Shown here: piece after piece, positions 28,010 through 37,113 of the stretch
How the letters are laid out: each line of letters begins with the position of its first letter
How positions within the stretch are numbered: the stretch's first letter is position 1
Assembly (NCBI RefSeq): GCF_013031355.1
Contig: NZ_WPZO01000006.1
Coordinates: 186,001-250,000 of the forward strand
DNA: 64,000 nucleotides
Origin: Ruegeria arenilitoris
GTDB taxonomy: Bacteria; Pseudomonadota; Alphaproteobacteria; Rhodobacterales; Rhodobacteraceae
Direction of reading: 5' to 3'
The notes under the pieces: generated by a model
Databases searched by the model: none
What the model was told of the DNA's origin: nothing
The model's input: the letters and a program-made list of their open reading frames with translations, nothing else
Program-made: the position numbers and the translations under genes

Positions 28010-28477
28010 TCACAGAATGGGCAACGGCCCCCGCGTTTTGGTCTGGCGCAGCACGAAATTGCTGCGGGTGTCACGCACCAAACCAGACTTCAGCAACCGC
28101 TGCATGATGAAGTGTTCAAGGTCTTCGGGCGTTTTGGCATAGACCTTCAGGATGAAGTCATGATCCCCGGTGATCGAGGCGCATTCGACGATCTGCGGTT
28201 CGGTCTCAACCAGTCTCAGGAACGCGGTGATGTTGTCCTCCTGATGGTCACGTAGGGCGACGTGGACATAGGCGATGGCGTCCAGACCTACGGACTTGGC
28301 CCGTACCTGCGCGATATAACCCGACACCACGCCGGACGCCTCAAGATCGCGCACACGCCGCCAGCATTGCGAGGCCGACAGGCCGGTGCGGTCGGCAAGG
28401 TCCTGCATCGACAGGCGGCCATCGGTCTGCAGCTCTTGCAGAATGGCAATGTCAGCGGATTGAAGCGTTTGTTTCAT
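28010..28477 (-). CDS. Lrp/AsnC-family regulator (likely of phhAB)
   Basis: The 155-residue regulator is taken from ATG 28477; the upstream 23 codons run through the promoter. It has the AsnC helix-turn-helix (ILQELQTDGRLSMQDLADRTGLS, about 11-33) and the RAM ligand-binding domain (about 70-150) with SITGDHDFILKVYA. It is divergent from phhA with 109 bp between start codons. That gap contains the inverted repeat TTTGCC-N8-GGCAAA. I infer that it senses phenylalanine or tyrosine and controls the hydroxylase genes. Confidence 0.88.
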   Translation of the reverse strand: MKQTLQSADIAILQELQTDGRLSMQDLADRTGLSASQCWRRVRDLEASGVVSGYIAQVRAKSVGLDAIAYVHVALRDHQEDNITAFLRLVETEPQIVECASITGDHDFILKVYAKTPEDLEHFIMQRLLKSGLVRDTRSNFVLRQTKTRGPLPIL

Positions 28478-28500
28478 AAAAGGTGATCCAGCGATATATA

Positions 28501-28520
28501 TTTGCCAAAGTATCGGCAAA
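28501..28520. promoter_or_regulatory. Inverted repeat in the lrp-phhA divergent promoter
   Basis: TTTGCC (28501-28506) and GGCAAA (28515-28520) form a perfect 6-bp dyad with an 8-bp spacer, 24 bp from the regulator start and 67 bp from phhA. The position suggests an operator for the divergent Lrp/AsnC protein. A -10-like TATACT for phhA lies at 28560-28565. Confidence 0.45.
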
Positions 28521-28586
28521 ACCACGTTACAACAAACCAAAATCATCAGGACGGGCGGCTATACTTTCCTCAAGGAGGAAAAAGTG

Positions 28587-29387
28587 ATGCCAAAATCGAC
28601 CAAATACGTCGCCAAGGTGGCTGATGCGCGCGGCCATATCGCCTATACGGCCGAGGAAGACGCGGTTTGGGCCGATCTTTATGCCGCGCAAGAGAAGAAT
28701 GTGCAGCGCTACATGGCTCGCGATTACCTTGCGGGGCTGGAAAGGCTGGACCTGCCGAAAACCCGTGTGCCGTCCTGCGCTGATATCTCGGAACGACTTC
28801 TGGACATGACCGGCTGGCGGGTCCAGCCGGTGCCCGCGCTGATCGGGTTCAAGACCTTCTTTGGCATGTTGGCAGACCGGGTATTTCCCGCCGCATCCTT
28901 CATCCGCTCGCGCGAGGATTTCGATTATATTGAAGAGCCGGACATCTTTCATGAAATCTTCGGCCACACGCCCTTGCTGAGCGATCCGCGTTTTGCAGCC
29001 TTCAGCCATGCCATCGGCAAAGCCGGGGCGAAGGCGGGCGACAAGGATTATTCGTGGCTGATCCGTCTCTATTGGTTTTCGATTGAATTCGGCCTGCGTC
29101 GTCAGGACGGAGAGATCAAGGCGTTGGGGTCTGGGCTCGCGTCCTCGCCAACCGAGCTGGTCTATTCCGTGGAAAGCGATATTCCCGACCGCGATCCGTT
29201 CGACATTCTGACGATCCTGCGCACGCCCTATCGGATCGACGTGCACCAGATGGGCTATTTCGTGCTAAACTCGCCTGAGGAACTGTTTGCAGCCGCGGAT
29301 CGAGATCTGCTGGCGGATGTGCGCCAGGCACAGTCCCTTGGGTTGCTGCCAAACAAGTTCCCGGAAAAAGCAACCGCAGCGGAGTAA
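28587..29387 (+). CDS. phhA: Phenylalanine 4-hydroxylase
   Basis: PhhA hydroxylates phenylalanine to tyrosine using tetrahydropterin, O2 and ferrous iron. The 266-residue monodomain enzyme has the iron ligands of the 2-His-1-Glu triad: both His in DIFHEIFGHTPLL (about 125-137) and the Glu in WFSIEFGLR near residue 169. LGSGLASSPTELVYS is the pterin-site region. The start at ATG 28587 follows AAGGAGG at 28572-28578; a GTG one codon upstream is less likely. phhB follows after 7 bp, and the Lrp-type gene is divergent. Confidence 0.95.
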   Translation: MPKSTKYVAKVADARGHIAYTAEEDAVWADLYAAQEKNVQRYMARDYLAGLERLDLPKTRVPSCADISERLLDMTGWRVQPVPALIGFKTFFGMLADRVFPAASFIRSREDFDYIEEPDIFHEIFGHTPLLSDPRFAAFSHAIGKAGAKAGDKDYSWLIRLYWFSIEFGLRRQDGEIKALGSGLASSPTELVYSVESDIPDRDPFDILTILRTPYRIDVHQMGYFVLNSPEELFAAADRDLLADVRQAQSLGLLPNKFPEKATAAE

Positions 29388-29394
29388 ACGGATC

Positions 29395-29748
29395 ATGACC
29401 ACATCAGGAGAAACCTGCAGCCTTTCGGACCGCACCTGCGTGCCTTGTTCCGGCGGTGTCCCGGCTTTGACTCGGGATGAGGCAAACACGCATATGGCGG
29501 AACTGTCGTCCGACTGGAAGCTGGACGCGGATGCAAAAGAACTCAGCCGCCACTACAAGTTCAAAGGGTTCGCCAAGGCGACCTATCTGGCCAATCTCTG
29601 CGCCTGGCTTGCTGATCAACAAGGGCACCACCCGGATATCAGCTTTGGCTGGGGTTATGTTGACGTCAAACTGACCACCCATGAAATCGGTGGTCTCAGT
29701 GAGAATGATTTCATTTGGGCGGCCAAACTGGACCAGTTGACCGCGTAA
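29395..29748 (+). CDS. phhB: Pterin-4a-carbinolamine dehydratase
   Basis: PhhB dehydrates the 4a-hydroxypterin made by PhhA so the cofactor can be recycled. The 117-residue product has a cysteine-containing N-terminal extension ([18 protein letters not shown]) also seen in other PCD proteins. After it comes the PCD core, with W in SSDWKLD, the substrate histidines in [32 protein letters not shown], and the C-terminal helix. It starts 7 bp after phhA, so they form an operon. Confidence 0.93.
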   Translation: MTTSGETCSLSDRTCVPCSGGVPALTRDEANTHMAELSSDWKLDADAKELSRHYKFKGFAKATYLANLCAWLADQQGHHPDISFGWGYVDVKLTTHEIGGLSENDFIWAAKLDQLTA

Positions 29749-29815
29749 ATCGGCTTTCCCATCAGGAAAAAACCCGCAGTTTATTGACTCATGCTGCACC
29801 GGCACAATAGGAGGG

Positions 29816-29850
29816 GCCGGTCGGTTGCAAAGGGCGACCGGCGCTGTTTT
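29816..29850 (+). terminator. Hairpin with U run between phhB and lysK
   Basis: GCCGGTCG (29816-29823) pairs with CGACCGGC (29835-29842) around an 11-base loop, and GCTG then TTTTT follow. It may simply terminate phhAB. It lies only 20 bp before the lysK ATG, and a TTGACT box sits upstream at 29784, so it could also act as an attenuator in the lysK leader. Confidence 0.6.
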
Positions 29851-29869
29851 TCCCGATGGAGCAAATCTG

Positions 29870-31444
29870 ATGTCTGAACTGCGTGAAACCGCGATGTCGT
29901 CCAAGGCCTGGCCTTTCGAAGAGGCGCGCCGGTTGCTCAAACGCTATCAGAAGGGCGCTCCGGAGAAGGGGTACGTGCTTTTTGAGACCGGCTACGGCCC
30001 CTCGGGCCTGCCGCATATCGGCACTTTCGGCGAGGTCGCGCGCACCACGATGGTCAAGCGCGCGTTCGAGGCATTGTCGGATATCCCGACCAAGCTGATC
30101 TGTTTCTCGGACGATCTGGACGGGATGCGCAAGGTGCCCACCAACGTACCTAATCCAGAGATTCTGGAACAGCATCTACAGCGCCCGCTGACCTCGGTAC
30201 CGGACCCGTTCGGCGAATATGACAGCTTTGGCGAGCACAACAACGCGATGCTGCGGCGTTTTCTGGACACGTTTGGTTTCGAGTATGAGTTCTACTCGGC
30301 CAAGGAGTTCTACGAATCCGGACAGTTCGACGAAATCCTCAAGCGCGCGGTCGAGCGCTATGACGAGATCATGGCGATCATGCTCAAAAGCCTGCGTGAA
30401 GAGCGCCAGCAGACCTATTCCATTTTCCTGCCGCTGCATCCCGAAAGCGGACGGGTTATGTATGTGCCGATGAAAAAGGTCTGTGCCGAGACCTACACCG
30501 TGACCTTTGACGATGAGACGGGCAAGGAGTGGACCGTTCCTGTCACCGGCGGCAACGTGAAGCTGCAGTGGAAGCCGGATTTCGGCGCTCGCTGGGCCGC
30601 GCTGGGCGTCGATTTCGAGATGTACGGCAAGGAACACGCGACCAACGAGAAGATCTATGACGCGATCTGCCGTGCGCTGGGCGGCCGTGCGCCCGAGCAT
30701 TTCTCGTACGAGCTATTCCTGGATGAAAACGGCCAGAAAATCTCAAAATCGTCCGGTAACGGTGTGTCGATCGACGAATGGCTGACCTATGCGCCGACCG
30801 AGTCGCTGGCGTATTTCATGTATCAGAAGCCCAAAACCGCCAAGCGGATGCATTTCGACGTCATCCCCAAGGCGTATGATGAGTATCATCAGCAATTGCG
30901 GGCCTATCCGGGTCAGGATCTGAAAGCGCAGTTGAATAACCCTGTCTGGCATATCCACGGCGGCAACGTTCCCGAGTCCACGCTGATCGTGCCCTTCGCG
31001 ATGCTGCTGAACCTTGCGTCCGTTTCCGGGGCCGAGGACAAAGAGGCTCTGTGGGGCTTCATCCGCCGCTATGCGCCCGAGGCGACAGCGGAAAGCCATC
31101 CCGATCTGGATCAGGCGGCAGGGTTCGCGGTGCGCTACTTCAACGACTTCGTGAAGCCGACGCGTAAGCATCGCGCTCCGACCGATCAGGAACGCGAAGC
31201 GCTGGAGGCGCTGAAAGCCGCGCTTGAGGCCTATGACGGACCGACCGAGGATGAGGCGCTGCAATCAGTGGTCTACTCCATCGGGCGCGAGCGGTTCGAC
31301 CCGATGCGGGGCTGGTTCACCGCGCTTTACGAGGTGCTGCTGGGTGCATCACAGGGCCCGCGTTTTGGCGGCTTCATTGCGCTCTATGGCGTGCCCGAAA
31401 CCATCGCGCTGATCGACAAGGCGCTGGCCGGAGAGCTGGTCTGA
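29870..31444 (+). CDS. lysK: Class I lysyl-tRNA synthetase
   Basis: This archaeal-type class I enzyme charges tRNA-Lys and replaces the class II LysS in most alphaproteobacteria. The 524-residue product starts at ATG 29870, with GGAG about nine bases upstream; the frame extends 15 codons further but through the hairpin. HIGH is present as [15 protein letters not shown] (about 40-54) and KMSKS as [12 protein letters not shown] near residue 290. The C-terminal all-helical anticodon-binding region (about 360-524) is complete. No class II lysS is seen in the window. Confidence 0.95.
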   Translation: MSELRETAMSSKAWPFEEARRLLKRYQKGAPEKGYVLFETGYGPSGLPHIGTFGEVARTTMVKRAFEALSDIPTKLICFSDDLDGMRKVPTNVPNPEILEQHLQRPLTSVPDPFGEYDSFGEHNNAMLRRFLDTFGFEYEFYSAKEFYESGQFDEILKRAVERYDEIMAIMLKSLREERQQTYSIFLPLHPESGRVMYVPMKKVCAETYTVTFDDETGKEWTVPVTGGNVKLQWKPDFGARWAALGVDFEMYGKEHATNEKIYDAICRALGGRAPEHFSYELFLDENGQKISKSSGNGVSIDEWLTYAPTESLAYFMYQKPKTAKRMHFDVIPKAYDEYHQQLRAYPGQDLKAQLNNPVWHIHGGNVPESTLIVPFAMLLNLASVSGAEDKEALWGFIRRYAPEATAESHPDLDQAAGFAVRYFNDFVKPTRKHRAPTDQEREALEALKAALEAYDGPTEDEALQSVVYSIGRERFDPMRGWFTALYEVLLGASQGPRFGGFIALYGVPETIALIDKALAGELV

Positions 31445-31492
31445 TTTGACCTGATACCGCGTGGGGCTACCCTTTGATCAGGAGGTGGCCCC

Positions 31493-31894
31493 ATGCGTCG
31501 TTTACTGTTTGCAATATCTCTGAGTGTCGGCTTAGCCTCCGGTGCATTTGCCCAGAGTGACGAGATCGAGGCCAATATCGCGGCGCAGATACAGGCGTTC
31601 AAGGCGGATGACTTTGACACCGCGTTCACCTTTGCCAGCCCCAATATCCAACGCCTTTTCCAGACGCCCGAGAACTTTGGGGTGATGGTCAAGCGCGGCT
31701 ATCCGATGGTCTGGCGGCCCGCAGATGTGCGGTTTCTGGAACTGCGCGAAGTGGCGGGCTCGCTGTGGCAGAAGGTCATGATCACCGACGGCGCGGGCCG
31801 GGTGCATATACTCGACTATCAGATGGTGCCGTTGGAAAACGGCTGGAAGATCAACGGCGTGCAGCTGCTGGGCAACTCTGATCCGGCCGCCTGA
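31493..31894 (+). CDS. Exported DUF4864-type protein
   Basis: The 133-residue protein has signal peptide MRRLLFAISLSVGLASGAFA. Then comes the DUF4864 pattern, with IEANIAAQIQAFKADDFDTAFTFASPNIQRLF followed by MVKRGYPMVWRPADVRFLE and a terminal beta segment YQMVPLENGWKINGVQLL. The fold resembles NTF2-like (SnoaL) domains, and no function is assigned. TCAGGAGGTGGCCCC precedes the ATG, a strong ribosome-binding site. It probably has its own promoter in the 48-bp gap or is read from lysK. Confidence 0.8.
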   Translation: MRRLLFAISLSVGLASGAFAQSDEIEANIAAQIQAFKADDFDTAFTFASPNIQRLFQTPENFGVMVKRGYPMVWRPADVRFLELREVAGSLWQKVMITDGAGRVHILDYQMVPLENGWKINGVQLLGNSDPAA

Positions 31895-32027
31895 TGCAAC
31901 ACCACCGTCACGGTGACATGAGCGGCGGTTAATTCCTTTTCGGTACTTAGGCTTTTGCGTTCGGGGCGGTGCCTCCGGGCACTGGGTTTATGCGCGCTGA
32001 TGCGGCGCGATTGGGAAAGGGATTTCT

Positions 32028-34316
32028 ATGAGTAAGGCAATCACCGACGGCATCGAGTTCATGCCGCCTGCTTTCGCAAATGGTCTGAACGTGTGGTCCA
32101 GTGGCGATGGCACGCCGGGCTCGCCCACCTATGATGGGTCGGGCACCGGCGCGTTTGTTCCGGCCGATGCGGATTTCGGCGGTTGCCTTGAGATTCTGAA
32201 GGTCAGCACCACGCAGCGTCTGCGCTATATGGGGCAGACGCCATTGCTGCCAGGGTGCTATCTCCAGGTAAAGGCGCGGGTCAAAGCGATCAGCGGCCCG
32301 CTGCCCGAAGTGCGCATCGCCGGTTGGGCTGGCGGTGCCGGAGATGTTCAGGTCACCGGCGTGGTTGAGCAGGGCCCGGTCACTCAGCTTTCCGGCTATG
32401 GCACGGTGCATGAGATCACCGCCATTGTCGGCACCGGCCAACGCCCCGGCGTGGACATGCCGTGGGGCGTGCAGGCGCTGTACGGGCATTTTGGACTGGA
32501 CATCGATGGTGCAAACGGGGCCGTCATCCGGGTCGATGATATCGAGATCACGGATGTCACCGGTGTGTTCCTGCGCAATCTGATCAGCCTCGTCGATGTT
32601 CGCGATTTCGGTGCCATCGGTGACGGTGTGGCGGATGACTCGGCGGCTTTTGAGGCGGCGGATCAGGCCGCGAACGGGCGCACGGTTTTCGTGCCCGAAG
32701 GCACCTACCTGCTGGCACAGAACACATCGATGGCATCCGAGATCGATTTCGAAGGCACGGTCACGATGCCCGACGACAAGATGCTGCTGCTGACCAAAAA
32801 TTTCGACCTGCCGACCTACATAAACGCTTTTGGCAACGAAACGCTGGCATTCAAAAAGGCGTTTCAGGCATTGCTGAACAACTCGGACCATGAATCGCTT
32901 GATCTGGGGGGGCGCAAGATTTCGGTCAGTGAGCCCATCGACATGGCCGCCGCGGTGCCGAACCGGCAAAGCGGATTCTCGACACGCCGCGTAATCCGCA
33001 ATGGCCAGTTCGACGTCCAGAGTAGCTCGGCCTGGGATACTGAGACCTTCACCTCGGTCGCGACCTACAACCCGAACGACCCCACCCGCCTGGTGAATGT
33101 GGCCAACGTGGCCAATATTCCGGTCGGCGCTCTGGTGCAGGGCAGCGGGGTCGGGCGTGAAATCTACGTCCGTTCCAAGAACGAGGGCGCAGGTGAGATC
33201 ACGCTGAACGCCCCGCTGTATGATGCGGCCGGTACGCAGACCTTCACCTTCCAGTCCTTCAAATACCTTCTGGATTTCAGCGGGTTCAGCACGCTGCGCA
33301 AGTTCGGGATGGAAGAAATCGAGTTCCAGTGCAACGGCCGTAGCAGCGCGATCCGTCTGGCCCCGTCGGGCAGTACTTTTGCTGTGACGAACTGTTTCAT
33401 CAGTCGCCCCAAGGATCGGGGCATCACGTCCATCGGGACCGGATGTCAGGGCATGCTGATCGACAATTGCCAATTCCTGTCCACCGAAGAATCCTTCAAT
33501 GTGGAGGATCGCAAGTCGATCGCGCTGAACTCCACCGCCAATGACGTCAAATTGCGTCACAATCGGGCAGTGCGGTTCCGGCACTTTGCCATTCTGGGCG
33601 GCACCAACAACATGATCCTGGGGAACCACTTTTTCCAGGGCGACAGCATCCCACAGGGTGTTCGCAGCGCCGGTCTGGTCATGATCGGCACGTATAACAG
33701 CTCGACCATTTCAGGAAACTATGTTGATAACTGCTCGATCCAGTGGACCAACGAAAGGGACGCCTACCCGGTGTATACTGCGGGGTATTCGTTCAGCTCG
33801 ATGGCCATCACCGACAATATCTTCTATTCCAGTGAAGTTGCGCCCTGGTTCACGTATCTTGTCATTCGGCCATATGGTGCGGGGCACTTCCTGAACGGAG
33901 TTATCGTGACCGGGAACAAGTTCCGCTCGTCAAGCGGCAGAATCACCCGGGTGGAACGGGTCGACACCACCTATGCCGATCTGAACAAATACGCGCATCG
34001 GGATGTGACGTTCGAGAGCAATACGTTCCACGGGGTGGACCAGAAAGTGTCGAACCCGCTGCGGGTCAGGTATGCACAAGGTTCCGCATCGCAAGCCTGG
34101 ACCGTCCAGACTTCGGCTCAGTTGCCGTTCGGTGGTCTTGCTCGCAGCTGTGATGCGGTCACGGTCCTGGGTCCGTTAAGAACTGCGTTCGGGTCGCTGA
34201 CCTTTGCCAACCCGTATGTCGAGTTGGAGCAGGGCGCATCGAATGACGCGATCAACCTGCGCTGGCCCGAGGCGCTGAGCGGCGAGGTCTCCGCAATCGT
34301 GCGAATGGAGCGCTGA
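32028..34316 (+). CDS. Right-handed beta-helix (pectate-lyase-like) protein
   Basis: The 762-residue protein has no signal peptide. Residues about 1-185 form a lectin/jelly-roll-like module. The pectate-lyase-3/GH28-related start VRDFGAIGDGVADDSAAFEAA lies near residue 190, and a long parallel beta-helix follows with many N-containing turns (GNYVDNCSIQ, VTGNKFRS, FESNTFHG). This architecture occurs in tailspikes and in polysaccharide-degrading enzymes. No catalytic residues can be named. Lack of a leader suggests a non-Sec route or an intracellular particle role. The start follows AAAGGGATTTCT. A GC-rich hairpin follows the gene. Confidence 0.72.
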   Translation: MSKAITDGIEFMPPAFANGLNVWSSGDGTPGSPTYDGSGTGAFVPADADFGGCLEILKVSTTQRLRYMGQTPLLPGCYLQVKARVKAISGPLPEVRIAGWAGGAGDVQVTGVVEQGPVTQLSGYGTVHEITAIVGTGQRPGVDMPWGVQALYGHFGLDIDGANGAVIRVDDIEITDVTGVFLRNLISLVDVRDFGAIGDGVADDSAAFEAADQAANGRTVFVPEGTYLLAQNTSMASEIDFEGTVTMPDDKMLLLTKNFDLPTYINAFGNETLAFKKAFQALLNNSDHESLDLGGRKISVSEPIDMAAAVPNRQSGFSTRRVIRNGQFDVQSSSAWDTETFTSVATYNPNDPTRLVNVANVANIPVGALVQGSGVGREIYVRSKNEGAGEITLNAPLYDAAGTQTFTFQSFKYLLDFSGFSTLRKFGMEEIEFQCNGRSSAIRLAPSGSTFAVTNCFISRPKDRGITSIGTGCQGMLIDNCQFLSTEESFNVEDRKSIALNSTANDVKLRHNRAVRFRHFAILGGTNNMILGNHFFQGDSIPQGVRSAGLVMIGTYNSSTISGNYVDNCSIQWTNERDAYPVYTAGYSFSSMAITDNIFYSSEVAPWFTYLVIRPYGAGHFLNGVIVTGNKFRSSSGRITRVERVDTTYADLNKYAHRDVTFESNTFHGVDQKVSNPLRVRYAQGSASQAWTVQTSAQLPFGGLARSCDAVTVLGPLRTAFGSLTFANPYVELEQGASNDAINLRWPEALSGEVSAIVRMER

Positions 34317-34324
34317 TTTTACGG

Positions 34325-34351
34325 CTGGCCGCCCTGTCGCGGGGCGGCCAG
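34325..34351. repeat. 10-bp GC-rich hairpin between convergent genes
   Basis: CTGGCCGCCC (34325-34334) and GGGCGGCCAG (34342-34351) form a perfect stem around a 7-base loop, just after the beta-helix gene and before the end of the opposing gene. Neither flank has a T run, so any terminator role would be weak or Rho-assisted. Confidence 0.55.
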
Positions 34352-34361
34352 TTCGCAGGCC

Positions 34362-35045
34362 TTAGAACTCATTCCAAATCGCCAGCTTCAGCCCCGTATC
34401 GCTGCGCGCATCATTGCGTTCAAGGCCCAGAACCCAGGTGGCGGAACTGTTTTTCGTTCGGATCATGACTGAAGGCCGGGCTCTCCAGAACAGCGAATGG
34501 TCGGGCGTATAGGCAGTTTCGATCTGTATCAGTGGGTTCAGCAGCCGATCACCGGACAGACCCGCCGTGATATCCAGCTTGCGATACAGGGCGTCATGTG
34601 TGCGCAATTCCAAAGCGGTATCGACGGCCACCCAGCCATTCCCCCAGCCGGTTTGGAACCCTTTGCCATATGAGAGGGTTAGCTTGTACATGGCCCAAGC
34701 GTCCCGGTGCCGGTGATGGGCGCCCGCGCCGAACTCGGCCGCAAAACGCCCCCATTTGTCAAAATCGGCCACCGGAAATCGGGCAAACAAAAGCGCGTGA
34801 CCATAAAGGTCGCGATTTTCCTCGAAATCCAACCCGATTGTCAGCTTCGGCCTGTACCCAAATTCCGCGTAAAGCCCTGTTTTGTAGTCATACGTGCCGT
34901 CGGGGTCCTTGAAGGCGGTGACCGAGGCTGCGGTGAATGCCGATCCCTTTTCCCGTAGCCACGCCCCAGACCATGCCGGAGCGGCGGCAAGCAGCAAGGA
35001 CAAAAGAAGGACGATCCGGCACATGCGCGCAGAATCCGTCAGCAT
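34362..35045 (-). CDS. Exported beta-barrel-like protein of unknown function
   Basis: The 227-residue product has a signal peptide (MCRIVLLLSLLLAAAPAWS); the first 7 residues may not be translated if the internal ATG at 35024 is used, and neither start has a clear ribosome-binding site. The mature part has alternating aromatic and small residues typical of outer-membrane beta strands (YDYKTGLYAEFGYRPKLTIGLDFEEN, WAMYKLTLSYGKGFQ, SSATWVLGLERND). The C terminus, IWNEF, ends in phenylalanine, as outer-membrane proteins often do. I infer an outer-membrane or periplasmic barrel. No family name is certain. Confidence 0.6.
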   Translation of the reverse strand: MLTDSARMCRIVLLLSLLLAAAPAWSGAWLREKGSAFTAASVTAFKDPDGTYDYKTGLYAEFGYRPKLTIGLDFEENRDLYGHALLFARFPVADFDKWGRFAAEFGAGAHHRHRDAWAMYKLTLSYGKGFQTGWGNGWVAVDTALELRTHDALYRKLDITAGLSGDRLLNPLIQIETAYTPDHSLFWRARPSVMIRTKNSSATWVLGLERNDARSDTGLKLAIWNEF

Positions 35046-35168
35046 GGTTAACGGATGGTTAGTAATCTGTTCATTTTTTGGAAACTACAAAGAAGTCTCG
35101 CCCGCAAATGAAACACGAGACCTTTGCAATTCCTGTGTTAAGCTTGTGAAACGATAAGGAGAATCCAG

Positions 35169-35495
35169 ATGCCGAAGATTTCCAAGAGCGCGAGCGTCCA
35201 GACAGTTATCACCACCTTTGAAATGACGCCGGGTACCTGCCACGATCTGCTGGAGGCGCTGACCGACGCCTATGCCGAGTTCATCTCGAAACAGCCGGGT
35301 TTCGTTTCTGCCGGGCTTCATGTGAACGATGCCCAGACGCGGATCGCCAATTATTCCCAGTGGGAACGCCGCGAGGATTTTCTGGCCATGCTGCGCACTC
35401 CGGAAATGCGCGACCGCAACCGCAAGATCAACGAGCTGTGCAAAAGCTTTGAGCCGGTGATGTACGACGTGGCTGAAACTTTTGGCAGTTCCTGA
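35169..35495 (+). CDS. ABM-domain (antibiotic biosynthesis monooxygenase-like) protein
   Basis: The 108-residue protein is a dimeric ferredoxin-like ABM fold. VQTVITTFEMTPGTCHDLLEALTDAYAEF forms strand-helix, then FVSAGLHVNDAQTRIANYSQWERREDF, the signature W-containing strand. ABM proteins include monooxygenases, haem-degrading enzymes and many of unknown role. AAGGAG precedes the ATG. It is followed by a Usp gene on the same strand with 65 bp between, so they may share a transcript. A related small protein occurs at 37114. Confidence 0.78.
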   Translation: MPKISKSASVQTVITTFEMTPGTCHDLLEALTDAYAEFISKQPGFVSAGLHVNDAQTRIANYSQWERREDFLAMLRTPEMRDRNRKINELCKSFEPVMYDVAETFGSS

Positions 35496-35560
35496 TTTGG
35501 ATCAAAGCCTTAACGCCCAGTCCCGCCCAAGTTGGATGTAGGAAAACGGAGGTGCGCGCC

Positions 35561-35968
35561 ATGTATCATAACATTCTTGTTCCCATTTCTTTCGATGCCG
35601 AACGGGATATTTCCGGTCCACTGAAACTGGCCGAGATTCTATCGACGCCGGACGCCCAGGTAACCTTGCTGCATGTGGTCGAGCACATCCCGAACTATGC
35701 GATCTCTTACATGCCGCCTGAATACCTGACCGAAGCCCGCAAGGCGATTCAGACCGAGCTGGACGAACTGGCGGCGAAACTGCCCAACGCGACGGGCGTG
35801 GTGATCGAAGGGCATTCCGGGCGCACCATTCTGGACTGGGCAGAAGCCCACAAGCCGGATCTGATCATCATGGCATCGCATCGGCCGGGCATGCAGGATC
35901 TTCTGCTGGGCTCTACCGCGAACCATGTGGTCCGCCATGCCGCCTGCGCGGTTCACGTGGTGCGCTGA
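35561..35968 (+). CDS. Universal stress protein (UspA family)
   Basis: The 135-residue single Usp domain begins MYHNILVPISFDAE at ATG 35561, with GGAGG eight bases before. The ATP-binding pattern G-2x-G-9x-G(S/T) is partly visible as MASHRPGMQDLLLGSTANHVVRHA near the C terminus. TLLHVVEHIP and VIEGHSGRTILDWAEAHKPDLIIMASH are typical blocks. It likely aids survival under stress, and the binding partner is not known. Its end overlaps the convergent gene by 16 bp. A GTG start at 35552 is unlikely. Confidence 0.85.
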   Translation: MYHNILVPISFDAERDISGPLKLAEILSTPDAQVTLLHVVEHIPNYAISYMPPEYLTEARKAIQTELDELAAKLPNATGVVIEGHSGRTILDWAEAHKPDLIIMASHRPGMQDLLLGSTANHVVRHAACAVHVVR

Positions 35969-36456
35969 TCGGGCATAAGGTCAGCAGAGGCAAGGCGCCA
36001 GGCCTTGCCAAAGCCACCGTTCAACAGGGCCTCGGAAATCTCGAAACGAACAAAGCCGAAATCGGTAAAATCGACATAGAGCTTCGCTTTGGGGCGCAGG
36101 GCCAGATACCTTGCGCGCAGGTGGCCGTGTTCTGAACTGTCACGCGCAACGAACCGGGCCTCGGCGTGTAAGGTCAGACGCGGGTGGGTCAGGGGGTCGC
36201 CTGTCTCTCCCGGCTCGCCGATCAACAATGCGCAGGCCGGATTGGCGTGCAAAGCCCGCGTATGATCCGCCAGGGTCGAGATCAGGGTTATCGGCCTGCC
36301 AGCCTCATCCATTGCCAGCGCGATACGCGACACCGACGGCAACGTTTTGCCCGGTTGCAAGGTGGCGAGGGCGCCATAGGTTGCGCCCTCAATCAGGTCG
36401 CGGGCCAGGCCGCGGGCCGTGTCATCGACCGGACGAAAAGGGTTGGCTTCAACCAT
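35953..36456 (-). CDS. Pyridoxamine-5'-phosphate-oxidase-like (HugZ-type) split-barrel protein
   Basis: The product of 167 residues, taken from ATG 36456 (GGAG about 11 bases upstream), starts MVEANPFRPVDDTARGLARDLI. It continues YGALATLQ...PSVSRIALAMDEAGRPITLIS, the flavin split-barrel N-terminal block. ANPACALLIGEPGETGDPLTHPRLTLHAEARFV follows. It binds FMN, F420 or haem in relatives, and the ligand here cannot be told. An in-frame ATG at 36495 would lengthen it by 13 residues. The 3' end overlaps the usp gene tail-to-tail. Confidence 0.75.
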   Translation of the reverse strand: MVEANPFRPVDDTARGLARDLIEGATYGALATLQPGKTLPSVSRIALAMDEAGRPITLISTLADHTRALHANPACALLIGEPGETGDPLTHPRLTLHAEARFVARDSSEHGHLRARYLALRPKAKLYVDFTDFGFVRFEISEALLNGGFGKAWRLASADLMPDQRTT

Positions 36457-36581
36457 GTTTGATGTGCTCCGTGGTGTCTGCAACGGGCTGAGCATAGCTG
36501 CTTCACCCGGCCGGTACGAGGTCTTGTTACAGGTATTGCCCGAGCCTCGGTTTCGCCACAAATCCGGGTTAGGGGAATGAT

Positions 36582-37004
36582 ATGCCAGTCGATCAGCCCA
36601 AGCCCGAAACGGAACCGACAACTCCCAAGGTATCGAGGCGCCAGAAACGTGCGGACGCCTTGCGCAAGCGCGCGCTGTCTCCGGTCCGGATACTGATCAT
36701 GATCCTCATGCTGCCATTGACGATCCTGAGCATCGTCGTAGCCGTTTACCTGCGCACATCCGGCTTTGAACGTGAAGAGGCCCTGATCCATTTGATTGCC
36801 CTCGCCGGGTGTGACGCGGTTGAAAAGGTTGTGCCAGGCCCGTTTCTGGCCGGAGGACCGGGGTATCATCCACGCAACGACCCCGACGGCGACGGCGTTG
36901 CCTGCGAAACCATCGCGCCCACCCCGGTTTCCGGCACGGTCCCGCAGCAGACTGGCTCGCGGCCATCACGAACCGTCGGAACCGCCAAATTCGTGCGCCC
37001 CTGA
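36582..37004 (+). CDS. Membrane-anchored Excalibur-domain protein
   Basis: This 140-residue protein has a basic cytoplasmic start (VSRRQKRADALRKRALS), one membrane helix (ILIMILMLPLTILSIVVAVYL, about 38-58) and a C-terminal Excalibur domain. The latter reads CDAVEKVVPGPFLAGGPGYHPRNDPDGDGVACE (abbreviated view), with the DxDxDGxxCE calcium-binding loop. It is probably exposed to the periplasm, where it would bind calcium. The function is unknown. The downstream gene is an ABM-like protein. The upstream neighbour is divergent, and their starts lie about 125 bp apart. Confidence 0.8.
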   Translation: MPVDQPKPETEPTTPKVSRRQKRADALRKRALSPVRILIMILMLPLTILSIVVAVYLRTSGFEREEALIHLIALAGCDAVEKVVPGPFLAGGPGYHPRNDPDGDGVACETIAPTPVSGTVPQQTGSRPSRTVGTAKFVRP

Positions 37005-37113
37005 TTGGCTCTTGCGCGGGTTCTGCGCGATTCACCGATGCTGTGTTACACTGCGCCGGACGTGCCGCTTATGGCCGTCTTTGGGGGATTTCGCCCTGAA
37101 AGGGAGGAAAGAA

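Noticed and set aside
31947-33629. 560-residue minus-strand ORF opposite the beta-helix gene
   Set aside because: The plus-strand gene has the pectate-lyase-3 motif and a ribosome-binding site. The antisense frame shows only shadow-like His/Arg/Gly-rich sequence.
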